Part shown: in pieces, positions 24,904-33,253 of the stretch | Layout of the letters: the number at the start of each line of letters is the position of its first letter | Position numbering within the stretch: the stretch's first letter is position 1 | Source: Pandoraea apista | Lineage (GTDB): Bacteria; Pseudomonadota; Gammaproteobacteria; Burkholderiales; Burkholderiaceae | Length of the DNA: 64,000 nt | Direction: 5' to 3' | NCBI RefSeq assembly: GCF_001465595.2 | Contig: NZ_CP013481.2 | Coordinates: forward strand, 3,534,001 to 3,598,000 | Translations under genes and position numbers: made by a program | Notes under the pieces: generated by a model | What the model was told of the DNA's origin: nothing | Seen by the model: the letters and a program-made list of their open reading frames with translations, nothing else | The model's database searches: none

Positions 24904-25794
24904 ATGAAGATTCGGCAGTTGGAGGCATTTCGCGCGCTGATCCTGCGCCAGACGGTCACTCGCGCGGCCGACATGCTTCACATCTCGCAGCCGGCGGTCA
25001 CGCGCCTGATCAACGATCTGGAAGCCGACGTAGGGTTTTCCTTATTCGACCGGATCAATGGCCGGTTGAACCCGACACCCGAAGCGATGGTGCTGTTCGA
25101 GGAGGTGGAGCGCTCGTTCGCCGGGATTGACCGCATTGCGCAGACCGCAGAGCAGATCAAGTCGCTGCGGCGCGGCTCGCTGCACATCGCAGGCGCGCCC
25201 GCCCTCGCACTGGAATTCCTGCCCACCACCCTGACCGGTTTCATGCGCGAGCATCCGGGCATCAGCACCACGCTGCTGATTCACGCGTCGAGCATTGTGG
25301 TGGACATGGTGGTCGGGCGCCGGTGCGACGTGGGCTTCATCGCGCACCCGCTCACGCATGCCGGCGTGAATGTCGAGACACTGCATCGAGCCCCCATGCG
25401 ATGCATTCTTCCGCTCGGCCATCGGCTCGCGGACCGCGATGTGATCCATCCCGAGGATTTGCGCGACGAGTCGTTCGTGTCGTACCCCAAGGAATTCGAC
25501 GGGCGGATGTATATCGATCGCATCTTCGCCGAACGGCAGATCGACCGGGTGATGAGCGCCGAGTCGCAATTGTCCGCAGCGATTTGCGTGCTCGTCCAGC
25601 ACGGTGCCGGCGTGGCGATCATCGACCAGATCACGGCCCGGTATGCGGCAGGACGCGTCATCGTCAAACCGTTCGAGCCGACTGTGCTGTCGGGCTTCTC
25701 GCTCGTGACCTCGACGCAGCACCCGCCCTCGCAACTCGCGAAAGCCTTCGTCGACTATACCAAGCAGCGCATGATCGAGCAGTTCGGCAATTGA
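24904..25794 (+). CDS. LysR regulator (OccR/NocR-like)
   Basis: A 296-residue LysR-type regulator. The helix-turn-helix block runs from MKIRQLEAFRALILRQTVTR through SQPAVTRLINDLE, and the FDRINGRLNPTPEA wing plus the VERSFAGIDRIAQ linker resemble regulators of octopine and nopaline catabolism. ATG 24904 gives the family-standard start; the longer in-frame extension is poorly conserved in character. It is divergent from the importer-dehydrogenase operon and probably activates it in response to the substrate. Confidence 0.85.
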   Translation: MKIRQLEAFRALILRQTVTRAADMLHISQPAVTRLINDLEADVGFSLFDRINGRLNPTPEAMVLFEEVERSFAGIDRIAQTAEQIKSLRRGSLHIAGAPALALEFLPTTLTGFMREHPGISTTLLIHASSIVVDMVVGRRCDVGFIAHPLTHAGVNVETLHRAPMRCILPLGHRLADRDVIHPEDLRDESFVSYPKEFDGRMYIDRIFAERQIDRVMSAESQLSAAICVLVQHGAGVAIIDQITARYAAGRVIVKPFEPTVLSGFSLVTSTQHPPSQLAKAFVDYTKQRMIEQFGN

Positions 25795-25931
25795 ACCAGC
25801 GCCGGCCACCTTGCACGAGGGCCTTGCCTGACGCACGGCGCGATTGATAAGCTCTCGGCCGGCCAACGAGCGGACGCCCGGGTGCGTCCGCTCGTCTCCC
25901 GGCACACGACAAGAGAGACAGAGACAACAAC

Positions 25932-26405
25932 ATGCTGCAACGCAGGACCTTTCGAGCGGCTCGTATCGCCGCTGCGCTGATCACGCTCGCCCTTTGCGCC
26001 ACGAGCGCGGGTGCCGAGACCCTCCATCCCATCAAAGTCTCCAGACAGGCGCTCGCCGGTCCGGTATTCGACCGCGCCGATGCCGTCCACGAGAACGAGG
26101 ACGGTAACGATACGATCGACGTCAACACGTTCACCTCGGCCGACAAGGCTTTTCAGACCGGCGTGTTTCAATCCGGTCCCGTGCGGGAGGACATCCGCGC
26201 AGTGCCCGGCTATCCGTACACCGAACTGCTGGTGTTCCTGAGCGGCGGCGCAAAGTTCACATCGAGCGACGGCAACGTGGTCGAAGCCGGCCCGGGCGAA
26301 GCCATTACATTGCCGAAGGGCTGGACCGGCGTGTTCGAGTCGAACGGCTATACGAAACTCTACGCCGTCTACGATCCGGACGCGCCTGCGCACATCGGGC
26401 AGTAA
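25932..26405 (+). CDS. Secreted cupin-domain protein
   Basis: A 157-residue protein with a signal peptide (about 1-28, cleavage after TSAGA). The rest is a small cupin barrel of the DUF861/EutQ-like type with YTELLVFLSGGAKF and GPGEAITLPKGWTGVFES. Cytoplasmic relatives bind metal or act on ureido compounds; an exported version is less common. The gene has an A/G-rich leader (aagagagacagagac). It lies 137 bases after the LysR gene in the same direction, without an obvious link. Confidence 0.72.
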   Translation: MLQRRTFRAARIAAALITLALCATSAGAETLHPIKVSRQALAGPVFDRADAVHENEDGNDTIDVNTFTSADKAFQTGVFQSGPVREDIRAVPGYPYTELLVFLSGGAKFTSSDGNVVEAGPGEAITLPKGWTGVFESNGYTKLYAVYDPDAPAHIGQ

Positions 26406-26495
26406 GGCGGAATTCGGGGGAACAGACACATACCCGCCGCATAACCGCAAAATCGGCAAATCGCCTCTCGATACATTGGTGTCCAAGGAGCGCAA

Positions 26496-27329
26496 ATGAA
26501 ACCCGAGACCCGCCGTCGATATGCCCAACGCATGGCGCCCGTGCTGGAATGGCTGGCCAGTCATCCCGACAGCACGCCGGATCTTTACCACCTTGCTGAG
26601 TTGGCATGCCTGTCGCCGTATCACTTTCACCGCATCTACCGGGCATTGCTCGGCGAAACGGTGAATGCCACGGTGCAGCGCATTCGCATGCATCGTGCGG
26701 CGGTGGCGTTGGCGGAATCCGGGGATTCAATGCGTGTTGTGGCGTCGCGAGCCGGCTATGCGTCGGATGCGGCCTTCAACCGGGCTTTCGGCGCGTTCTT
26801 CGGCATACCGCCGGGACGCTACCGCGAGGCTCGCTCCTGCCCCATCGATCCACAGGAGCTCACCATGTATCCGATTACCGTCGAGTCGTTCCCCGCCACC
26901 ACCCTCGCCGTGCTCAGGCACAGCGGCAACTATCAGGAAATCGGCCCCGTGTTCGTGCGCGCGTTCATGCTCGCCGCAGCCCACGGATTGGCCCACCCCG
27001 ACGCCACCGGCTTCGGGGTCTATTTCGATGACCCGGAACAAGTCCCCATTGAGCAACTGCGCTCGCTGGCGGGCGTTTCGGTGCCTGCCGACGCGGACCT
27101 CGGCCAGGATCTGGAACGTTTCGAGATCCCGGCCGGACGTTGCGCAATATTGACCTACACCGGGCCGTATAACGAAATGAGCCAGCCGTATCAGTGGCTC
27201 TTTTCGGAATGGCTGCCGAACAGCGGGCTTGAGCCCGCCGACTTCCCGATGTTCGAGCAGTACCTCAACGATCCGCGCTCGACTCCTGCGGCGCAATTGC
27301 AGACCCGGATCTGTCTGCCCGTGAAGTAA
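26496..27329 (+). CDS. AraC-type regulator with GyrI-like ligand domain
   Basis: A 277-residue protein with an N-terminal AraC double helix-turn-helix (about 10-112; LAELACLSPYHFHRIYRALL and FNRAFGAFFGIPPGRYRE) and a C-terminal GyrI-like domain (about 122-277). This Rob/SbmC-like arrangement binds small molecules and often controls drug efflux or stress genes. A site caaggag precedes the ATG. The last 65 bases overlap the 3' end of the convergent selU gene. Confidence 0.85.
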   Translation: MKPETRRRYAQRMAPVLEWLASHPDSTPDLYHLAELACLSPYHFHRIYRALLGETVNATVQRIRMHRAAVALAESGDSMRVVASRAGYASDAAFNRAFGAFFGIPPGRYREARSCPIDPQELTMYPITVESFPATTLAVLRHSGNYQEIGPVFVRAFMLAAAHGLAHPDATGFGVYFDDPEQVPIEQLRSLAGVSVPADADLGQDLERFEIPAGRCAILTYTGPYNEMSQPYQWLFSEWLPNSGLEPADFPMFEQYLNDPRSTPAAQLQTRICLPVK

Positions 27330-28368
27330 GTGCGAGCAAGGTCTGCGCCTGCGGGCGCAAGTCTGGCGCCCCCGGATGGAAGCCGAACGGAATCGCCGTC
27401 CCCACCCCCGGCAACATCTTGCGGGCGCTTCGCGAATACGCGGGATCGTAGTGTCGCGTGATGAGCGCGTGCGACAGCTCGCGCTGCCGTCCGGCGTCGA
27501 GCAATGCCAGCCATTCGTCGATGACCGCACGGCCGTGCAGCGGCAACAGACGAAGCAGTTGTGCACGGAAGTGTTCCGGCGATCTCAGCAAGTGACCGTA
27601 CTCCTGCATCAACAGGTCGATGCGTTCGTCGAGCGAAACCCCCACTTCGACGCGCACCGTCGAGCTGCGTAGCGATGTCATCAGCGACTCGGGAAGCGTA
27701 ATGAGCCCGATCCTGCGACTCTCCGCCTCGACGAACACTGGCCGCATCGGATCGAACCCGCGCAACACGCCGACCAGCGCGGTATCGAACGATTTCTGCG
27801 ATGGCTGGGGAGCGTCGGGCATCGCGCCGAGCAAAGAGCCGCGATGCATGGCGAGCGCTTCGAGATCGAGTGTCTGCGCCCCCACCTGCGCCAGCGCGTG
27901 CAGCAGCCGTGTCTTGCCGCTGCCCGTGTGCCCCGTCAGCACAATGTATTGCAGGGTCGGCGGCAGTGCGTCGAGCGAAGCCACCACATCGCGCCGATAC
28001 GCCTTGTAACCGCCTTCCAGTTGTCGCGCCCGCCAGCCGATCATGTTCATCATGACGTTCATCGACGCGGAGCGCGAACCGCCCCGCCAGCAATAAATGA
28101 GCGGACGCCAATGACGCGGCCGGTCGGCAAACGTCGTGTCGAGATGCAAAGCAATGTTGCGCGCAATCATGGCCGCGCCCACGCGAGACGCCTCGAACGG
28201 GGAGACCTGCTTGTACATCGTGCCGACGATGACCCGCTCTTCGTTGCTGAGTACCGGCACATTAATCGCGCCGGGAATGTGGTCGTCGGCGAATTCGAGG
28301 GGGGTGCGAACGTCGATGATTTCATCGAAGTCGCCAACGTTTTCCAGCGAGACACGCAGAAAATTCAT
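27265..28368 (-). CDS. selU: tRNA 2-selenouridine synthase
   Basis: A 367-residue SelU (YbbB) protein. An N-terminal rhodanese domain carries the active Cys93 in IYCWRGGSRS (E. coli Cys97), and a P-loop domain carries GHTGSGKT at 146-153. It converts 2-thiouridine to 2-selenouridine at the wobble base of certain tRNAs through a geranylated intermediate and selenophosphate. It implies a selD gene elsewhere. It overlaps the lipoprotein gene start region by four bases and runs 65 bases into the convergent AraC gene. Confidence 0.88.
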   Translation of the reverse strand: MNFLRVSLENVGDFDEIIDVRTPLEFADDHIPGAINVPVLSNEERVIVGTMYKQVSPFEASRVGAAMIARNIALHLDTTFADRPRHWRPLIYCWRGGSRSASMNVMMNMIGWRARQLEGGYKAYRRDVVASLDALPPTLQYIVLTGHTGSGKTRLLHALAQVGAQTLDLEALAMHRGSLLGAMPDAPQPSQKSFDTALVGVLRGFDPMRPVFVEAESRRIGLITLPESLMTSLRSSTVRVEVGVSLDERIDLLMQEYGHLLRSPEHFRAQLLRLLPLHGRAVIDEWLALLDAGRQRELSHALITRHYDPAYSRSARKMLPGVGTAIPFGFHPGAPDLRPQAQTLLALTSRADRSGSAIAPQESSADR

Positions 28369-29012
28369 CGTGCCCCCGCCGCCAATTGCCCGCAGCGCGT
28401 GCCGTACGGCGTGCGCGACGTGGCTTGCCCCAAGGGAGCATCGACCAGACCGGCACGCACCTTTGCGGCGCGGTCGATGATACGCGTGGCGGCTTCGGCA
28501 TCGCCCGCACCGCCTAGCGCCAGCGCGTAGTCGTCGAGCACCTCGACATACGCGTACGGCGCCTTGCGCGCCGCCTCTACGTGATCGAGGGAACCGATTG
28601 CCCGGCCGAAGTACTTGGCCGATTGCGCAAACTGACGTTGTACCAGCGACAGCCGCGCCAGTTCGATCAGCGCGGGATACCGGTAGCGCGCCGTCAGAAT
28701 GTCGAGATCGTAAGCGAGGCTAAGCTCTCGTTCGGCCTCTGTGTAGTAACAGGTCACACCCAGCGCGCGGCCGTAGTCGTAGTGAATGGCCGCGCGTTGC
28801 GATGCCGGCCAGCCCGACTGGTCTGCCTCAAGGACCGCCTGCCCGAAGGCACGGCGCGCACCATCCCAGTCGCCGCGGACTTCTGCCGCGCCACCGAGCG
28901 CCGCATAGTCGGGACCGGACGCCCTGCGCTCGGGCGCACTACTGCAACCGGCCACACTCAACAAGCCGCCGAACGCGCATATCACGGCCAGCCACGTCAA
29001 AGATCGAATCAT
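28365..29012 (-). CDS. Lipoprotein with TPR-like helices
   Basis: A 215-residue protein with a lipobox LLSVAGC (Cys23), so likely anchored in a membrane facing the periplasm. The remainder has helical pairs such as GDWDGARRAFGQAVLEA and QFAQSAKYFGRAIGSLD that look like tetratricopeptide repeats. It lies 24 bases after the glycosyltransferase gene and overlaps selU by four bases. Role unknown; protein-protein contacts are likely. Confidence 0.65.
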   Translation of the reverse strand: MIRSLTWLAVICAFGGLLSVAGCSSAPERRASGPDYAALGGAAEVRGDWDGARRAFGQAVLEADQSGWPASQRAAIHYDYGRALGVTCYYTEAERELSLAYDLDILTARYRYPALIELARLSLVQRQFAQSAKYFGRAIGSLDHVEAARKAPYAYVEVLDDYALALGGAGDAEAATRIIDRAAKVRAGLVDAPLGQATSRTPYGTRCGQLAAGAR

Positions 29013-29036
29013 CAGGAAAAGGAAACCGCCGCAAAG

Positions 29037-30530
29037 TCATCTGTCGCGGGACACCTCCGTCTCGCGCTCGCCCGACAGAATACCGCGTCGGACCTGAACG
29101 CCCCAATGTTGGCGTCCCGTCAGGAAGTGGCCCCACCCTAGCGCCGCGCCCGTGTGGCGCATCAACTGGAACGAAAACGGTTCCAGCACTGCGGCGACAA
29201 AGGCCAGTCCGAGGCTCGTGCCCGTGCGGTGTCCGGTCCAGCGCCGATAGGCCTGCACCGACCAGAGATGGAAGCCGAGATCGATGACGATCTTGCCCAG
29301 AATAATGCCCGATACCGGCAGCACTACACCGTAATGCCCCTCGCAGACGAACGTGACTAGCAGCACGAAAGCGGTGAGCCCGTAGATCGGCTGAAGCGTG
29401 TCGAACGCCTTCACCGGCAGCATCCAGCGTCCCAGATTGCCGTAGCGGCCATTGCCGACCATATCGCGGTACCAGTATTGCGTCTGGAGAAAGCCCGCGA
29501 ACCAGCGCCGGCGTTGACGCAGAAAACTCGTGAGCGTGCCCGGTGCATCGGTGATCGCCTGCGCGCCGCCGATCACTCGAACCTCCCAGGCCAGTCCGTG
29601 CTTGACCGAATACCGGCGCAGGCGATGAATCAGTTCGTAGTCTTCGACCAGACACGCCGGATCGAATCCGCCCACGGCCAGCACGGCCTCACGGCGGAAG
29701 CAGGCGAATGCCCCCGAAATCAGCAGCAGGCCGTCGGCACGCATCCACGCAAAGCGCGAGATGAAGTTGCGGATGTACTCGTAAGTCTGGAAGAACTGGA
29801 GTACACGCGCGCTCACCGTGGTGCCGCACACCGGTGTCAGAACGCCGGTCGCAGCCACCAGCCGGGGACGGCGCGCGAACGCGTCGTGCATCGCAGCGCA
29901 CGCCTCTACGTCGAGCAGCGTGTCGGCATCGACCGTCATCACAATGTCGGTATCCATGCCCACGAGCGCCGAATTGAGCGCGCGCGCCTTGCCGCCATGC
30001 GGCACCCGCAACCAACGCAGATTCGGGTACCGGGTGCTCGGCGCGCTGAGTCGTCCCATGCCGGGGTCCGTGAGGCCGTACTCGCCGGTGAGCAGTGCCA
30101 CCGTGTTATCCGTCGAACCGTCATCGGCAATGACGATGGCCTCGGGCACCTTGCGCCCCGCCATGAGTGCCCGCAACGTGACCGGCAGCGCCGCCGCCTC
30201 GTTATGCGCCGCGATCACGACGCCGAGCGTCAGCCGAACGTCGGCCGCATCGAGGTGGGCAAGGGCCGCCGTATCCTCGGGATCGGGCCGCATCAAACGC
30301 CACGCCTGCCAGAACACAAACATGAGCAGCACCGTGTCGTACACGACATAGGCCACGCCGGTGCCCCAGGCGAACACTCCCTTGAGAAAGAACGCCTGCG
30401 CGAACAACAGGCACCACAGCGCTGCCACACCAGTATGCACAAGCCAGCTTGCCAACGGTGTCGGCGGCAAGGTGAAGCGCGGCGAGTGGGCCTCGCGCGC
30501 GGCTTCGAGCCGCGACGTCGTCATCGTCAT
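29037..30530 (-). CDS. Membrane family-2 glycosyltransferase
   Basis: A 497-residue processive-type GT2 enzyme. The nucleotide-sugar motifs are VIADDGSTDNT and TVDADT, the acid base region is LVEDYE and the polymerase-type QxxRW motif appears as RQRRRWFAG. Two membrane segments precede the catalytic domain (about 35-95) and three or four follow it. It may build an extracellular polysaccharide. ATG 30530 is nine bases after the cytochrome b561 stop and has a weak ribosome site; 30524 is an alternative. The neighbouring lipoprotein could be an accessory factor, but no other polysaccharide genes are nearby. Confidence 0.8.
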   Translation of the reverse strand: MTMTTSRLEAAREAHSPRFTLPPTPLASWLVHTGVAALWCLLFAQAFFLKGVFAWGTGVAYVVYDTVLLMFVFWQAWRLMRPDPEDTAALAHLDAADVRLTLGVVIAAHNEAAALPVTLRALMAGRKVPEAIVIADDGSTDNTVALLTGEYGLTDPGMGRLSAPSTRYPNLRWLRVPHGGKARALNSALVGMDTDIVMTVDADTLLDVEACAAMHDAFARRPRLVAATGVLTPVCGTTVSARVLQFFQTYEYIRNFISRFAWMRADGLLLISGAFACFRREAVLAVGGFDPACLVEDYELIHRLRRYSVKHGLAWEVRVIGGAQAITDAPGTLTSFLRQRRRWFAGFLQTQYWYRDMVGNGRYGNLGRWMLPVKAFDTLQPIYGLTAFVLLVTFVCEGHYGVVLPVSGIILGKIVIDLGFHLWSVQAYRRWTGHRTGTSLGLAFVAAVLEPFSFQLMRHTGAALGWGHFLTGRQHWGVQVRRGILSGERETEVSRDR

Positions 30531-30538
30531 GTCGTGAC

Positions 30539-31180
30539 TCACGGCAGCATCCGGCCGAGCACCGGGTGACGGTCGATCCACTGATGCTTGAGCGCACCGC
30601 CAATGTGCAACGCCAGCAGCACGTACAGGCTGTAGGCACAGTACGTGTGGACGTTACCCAGCACACCGTGCCAGTAATCCTTGCTCGCGTCGTTCATGGC
30701 CATCAGGAAACCCATGCGCGGAAACGGCACGCTGCCGAACAGCACCAGCGGGTGGGTCGATGCCGCCACCCACGCCGAGTCATGGGCCCAGCCCGAGAGC
30801 GGCAAGGCAAAGATCACGACGTACAGCAGCCAGTGCACCAGATGCGCCGCAGTGCGCTCCCACGATGCAAAAACTTGCGAGAGTGCCGGAGGACGATGGG
30901 TTGCGCGCCAAAGAATGCGCAAGATCGCGAGACCGAGCACGGTGATGCCGATCGACTTGTGCAGATCGATCCAGAAGCGCACGTCGATCTTCTCGAGCGT
31001 GGCGTCCGAGAGCAGCGCGATGGTCTGGCCGATAGCGACGTTGCCAAGCATCAACAACGCCACGGCCCAATGCAGCAACATCGCCACACGGGTGTACCTG
31101 GCGTCTTCAAACAGCGCGACACCGGACTGGCGTGCCGATGCAGAAGAAACTGAGGGGGGCAGAGAATTCACGTCGAACAT
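30539..31180 (-). CDS. Cytochrome b561-family membrane protein
   Basis: A 213-residue protein with four hydrophobic segments and the expected heme-ligand histidines in MLLHWAVALLM, WIDLHKSIGITVLGL, LVHWLLYVVIFALPLSGW and LLALHIGGALKHQW. It should be a diheme b-type cytochrome shuttling electrons between quinol and periplasmic acceptors or superoxide. It precedes the glycosyltransferase gene closely, although a functional link is not evident. Confidence 0.82.
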   Translation of the reverse strand: MFDVNSLPPSVSSASARQSGVALFEDARYTRVAMLLHWAVALLMLGNVAIGQTIALLSDATLEKIDVRFWIDLHKSIGITVLGLAILRILWRATHRPPALSQVFASWERTAAHLVHWLLYVVIFALPLSGWAHDSAWVAASTHPLVLFGSVPFPRMGFLMAMNDASKDYWHGVLGNVHTYCAYSLYVLLALHIGGALKHQWIDRHPVLGRMLP

Positions 31181-31436
31181 CCTGAGAACACAGTGGAGAT
31201 GATTGCATAACGCGGGTTGAACCGCGCTTATTCCCGCGTTGCCGCAAAAAAGGTTTTACGACCGGTTACAGCGTACGCGCTGTCACAAGTTCCTGCGCGG
31301 CAGGGAAAAACGTCTAAAAGTCGGCATTGCGTCTCGCGAGCGCCTGACGTGCCTTGCGAGCCCGGCACAAAACCGCGATGATCGGCTTTCCGCGCGCAGA
31401 CTGTGAGGATCTGCGCCCCTGTTCAGGAGACAAGCC
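31181..31436. promoter_or_regulatory. Divergent promoter region with inverted repeats
   Basis: The interval between cytochrome b561 and the PEP-mutase-like gene. AACGCGGG (31209-31216) and CCCGCGTT (31233-31240) are perfect inverted repeats, with GCGG/CCGC nested inside. A second small hairpin, CAGCG-TACG-CGCTG, follows near 31270-31283. Function unknown. Confidence 0.4.
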
Positions 31437-32261
31437 ATGCCACGCAGCACTGCCGAAAAACGCGCCGCCTTTCGAGAACTTCACCTTGCCGGTTGCTTCG
31501 TGATCCCGAATCCATGGGATGCAGGCAGCGCACGGTATCTCGAGCACGCCGGCTTCAAAGCCATCGCCTCGACCAGTTCGGGCTTCGCCTGGTCGACGGG
31601 CCGCCCCGACAACGGGGTGACGCGCGACACCGTGCTCGCACATTTGCGAACCCTCGTCGACGCCACCGATCTGCCGGTGAATGCAGACTTCGAAAGCGGC
31701 TTCGGCAAGACGCCGGACGACGTGGCGCAAAGCGTCAAGATGGCGGTGGCGACGGGCGTTGCGGGATTGTCGATCGAAGACTCGACGGGCAATGTCAACG
31801 CGCCGCTCTTCGCGCTCGATGAGGCGGTGGCACGCATGAAAGCCGCCCGCCGCGCGATCGACGACACCGGTGGCGACACGCTTCTCGTTGGCCGAGCCGA
31901 GAATTTCTTTGCCGGCGTACCCGATCTCGACGACACCATTGCGCGGTTGCAAGCCTATGCCGAAGCGGGTGCCGATTGCCTGTATGCGCCGGGCATTCAG
32001 TCGGCCGAGCAAATCCGTGCGGTAGTCACGGCCGTCGCCCCCAAACCGGTCAACGTGCTGATCGGGGCGACGTCGCCGTTCACGTTGCAGGATCTGGCCG
32101 ATCTGGGGGTGCGCCGTGTCAGTGTCGGCGGCGCGCTCGCCCGAGCGGCATGGGGCGGGTTCATCCACGCGGCGACGGCACTCGCCGAGGGCCGCTTCGA
32201 CGGCTTCGACGGCGCCGCCAGCGGCGCAACGCTTAACGGGCTGTTCCGGCCGGGCGAGTAA
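31437..32261 (+). CDS. Isocitrate lyase/PEP-mutase superfamily enzyme
   Basis: A 274-residue alpha/beta-barrel enzyme. It has the substrate-loop region TSSGFAWSTGRPD, the metal motif NADFESGFG and GVAGLSIEDS. The KKCGH loop of isocitrate and methylisocitrate lyases is absent, so lyase activity of that kind is unlikely; oxaloacetate decarboxylase, phosphonopyruvate hydrolase or a carbon-carbon lyase for another 2-oxo acid are possible. A clear site (caggagac) precedes the ATG. It is followed by a class II aldolase-like gene, and both could act on a small hydroxy or oxo acid. Confidence 0.75.
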   Translation: MPRSTAEKRAAFRELHLAGCFVIPNPWDAGSARYLEHAGFKAIASTSSGFAWSTGRPDNGVTRDTVLAHLRTLVDATDLPVNADFESGFGKTPDDVAQSVKMAVATGVAGLSIEDSTGNVNAPLFALDEAVARMKAARRAIDDTGGDTLLVGRAENFFAGVPDLDDTIARLQAYAEAGADCLYAPGIQSAEQIRAVVTAVAPKPVNVLIGATSPFTLQDLADLGVRRVSVGGALARAAWGGFIHAATALAEGRFDGFDGAASGATLNGLFRPGE

Positions 32262-32446
32262 CCGACTCATGCGGAGAACGGAGAGACGCTGCGCATCACG
32301 GCAACCGGCACGGCAGGTGCATGACCGGTGACTTTTCGTCGATAGACGGGCCGCGCCCCGGCCGGGACAATTGGCTGTCAGCCGATGCACCGCAATGTCT
32401 TCCGAATGCGGCATGCACGGCGCCTACCCGTCAATGGAGCGTCCCC

Positions 32447-33253
32447 ATGAACATGCCGCAAGCGGCATTCGCCATTCCTACGCCCCTCGGAGCAGCGCTG
32501 CCCAAGCCGCGCGTTTTCGATAACGTCGAGGACGAACGCGCCGATCGAAAACTGCGTCTTGCCGTGGCCTTCCGGATCTTCGCGCGCTTCGGTCTCGCGG
32601 AGGGCATCGCCGGTCACATTACGGTGCGCGACCCCGAGTTTCACGACCGCTTCTGGGTCAATCGGTACGCACAACACTTTTCGTCGATTCATCCGGACGA
32701 TCTGATTCTCGTCGACGAGGCGGGCGGGCTGCATCACGGCGAAGGTCCGGTCAATGCCGCCGCCATGGCGATTCACGCCGGCATTCATGCCACCCTGCCC
32801 CACGTCACCGCGGCAGCGCACACGCACACGACACACGGCCGCGCCTTCTCCGCGCGCACCCGAGCGCTGGCGCCGATCAATCAGGAAGCCTGCCTCTTTT
32901 ACGACGACCACGTCCTGTTTCGCGGCGACGTGCTGGTGCTCGGTGCCGACGAAGGGCGTCGAATCGCCCAGACCATGGGACACAAGCGTGCCGCCGTGTT
33001 GCTCAACCACGGGTTGCTGACAGTGGGCTCATCGGTCGATGCGGCCGCCTATCGCTTTCTCGCAATGGAGCGATGCGCGCAAGTGCAGTTGCTCGCCGAA
33101 GCCGCCGGGCCGCTTGAAGTGCTGTCCGACAGCGAAGCCCGCGAGGTGCATCGTCTGCTCGGCTCGGACTACGTGGCCTGGCTGGGCTATCAGGGCCTCT
33201 ATGAGCAGGTGCTGCGCGAGAGTTCCGATCTGCCGGCTCTGACTGCCCGGTAA
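32447..33253 (+). CDS. Class II aldolase/adducin-family protein
   Basis: A 268-residue protein of the class II aldolase (AraD/FucA) fold. The zinc-binding pattern is AAHTHTTHGRAF plus a later LLNHGLL, with INQEACLFYDD between. ATG 32447 is correctly spaced after tggagc. Members act as aldolases, epimerases or decarboxylases on sugar acids; the Glu-containing loop needed for aldol cleavage is not certain here. The final 55 bases overlap the convergent LysR gene. Confidence 0.78.
   Translation: MNMPQAAFAIPTPLGAALPKPRVFDNVEDERADRKLRLAVAFRIFARFGLAEGIAGHITVRDPEFHDRFWVNRYAQHFSSIHPDDLILVDEAGGLHHGEGPVNAAAMAIHAGIHATLPHVTAAAHTHTTHGRAFSARTRALAPINQEACLFYDDHVLFRGDVLVLGADEGRRIAQTMGHKRAAVLLNHGLLTVGSSVDAAAYRFLAMERCAQVQLLAEAAGPLEVLSDSEAREVHRLLGSDYVAWLGYQGLYEQVLRESSDLPALTAR

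Noticed and set aside
31437..32261. prpB (2-methylisocitrate lyase) for the propionate operon
   Set aside because: Same superfamily, but the KKCGH catalytic loop is missing and the gene is 25 kb away in another context.
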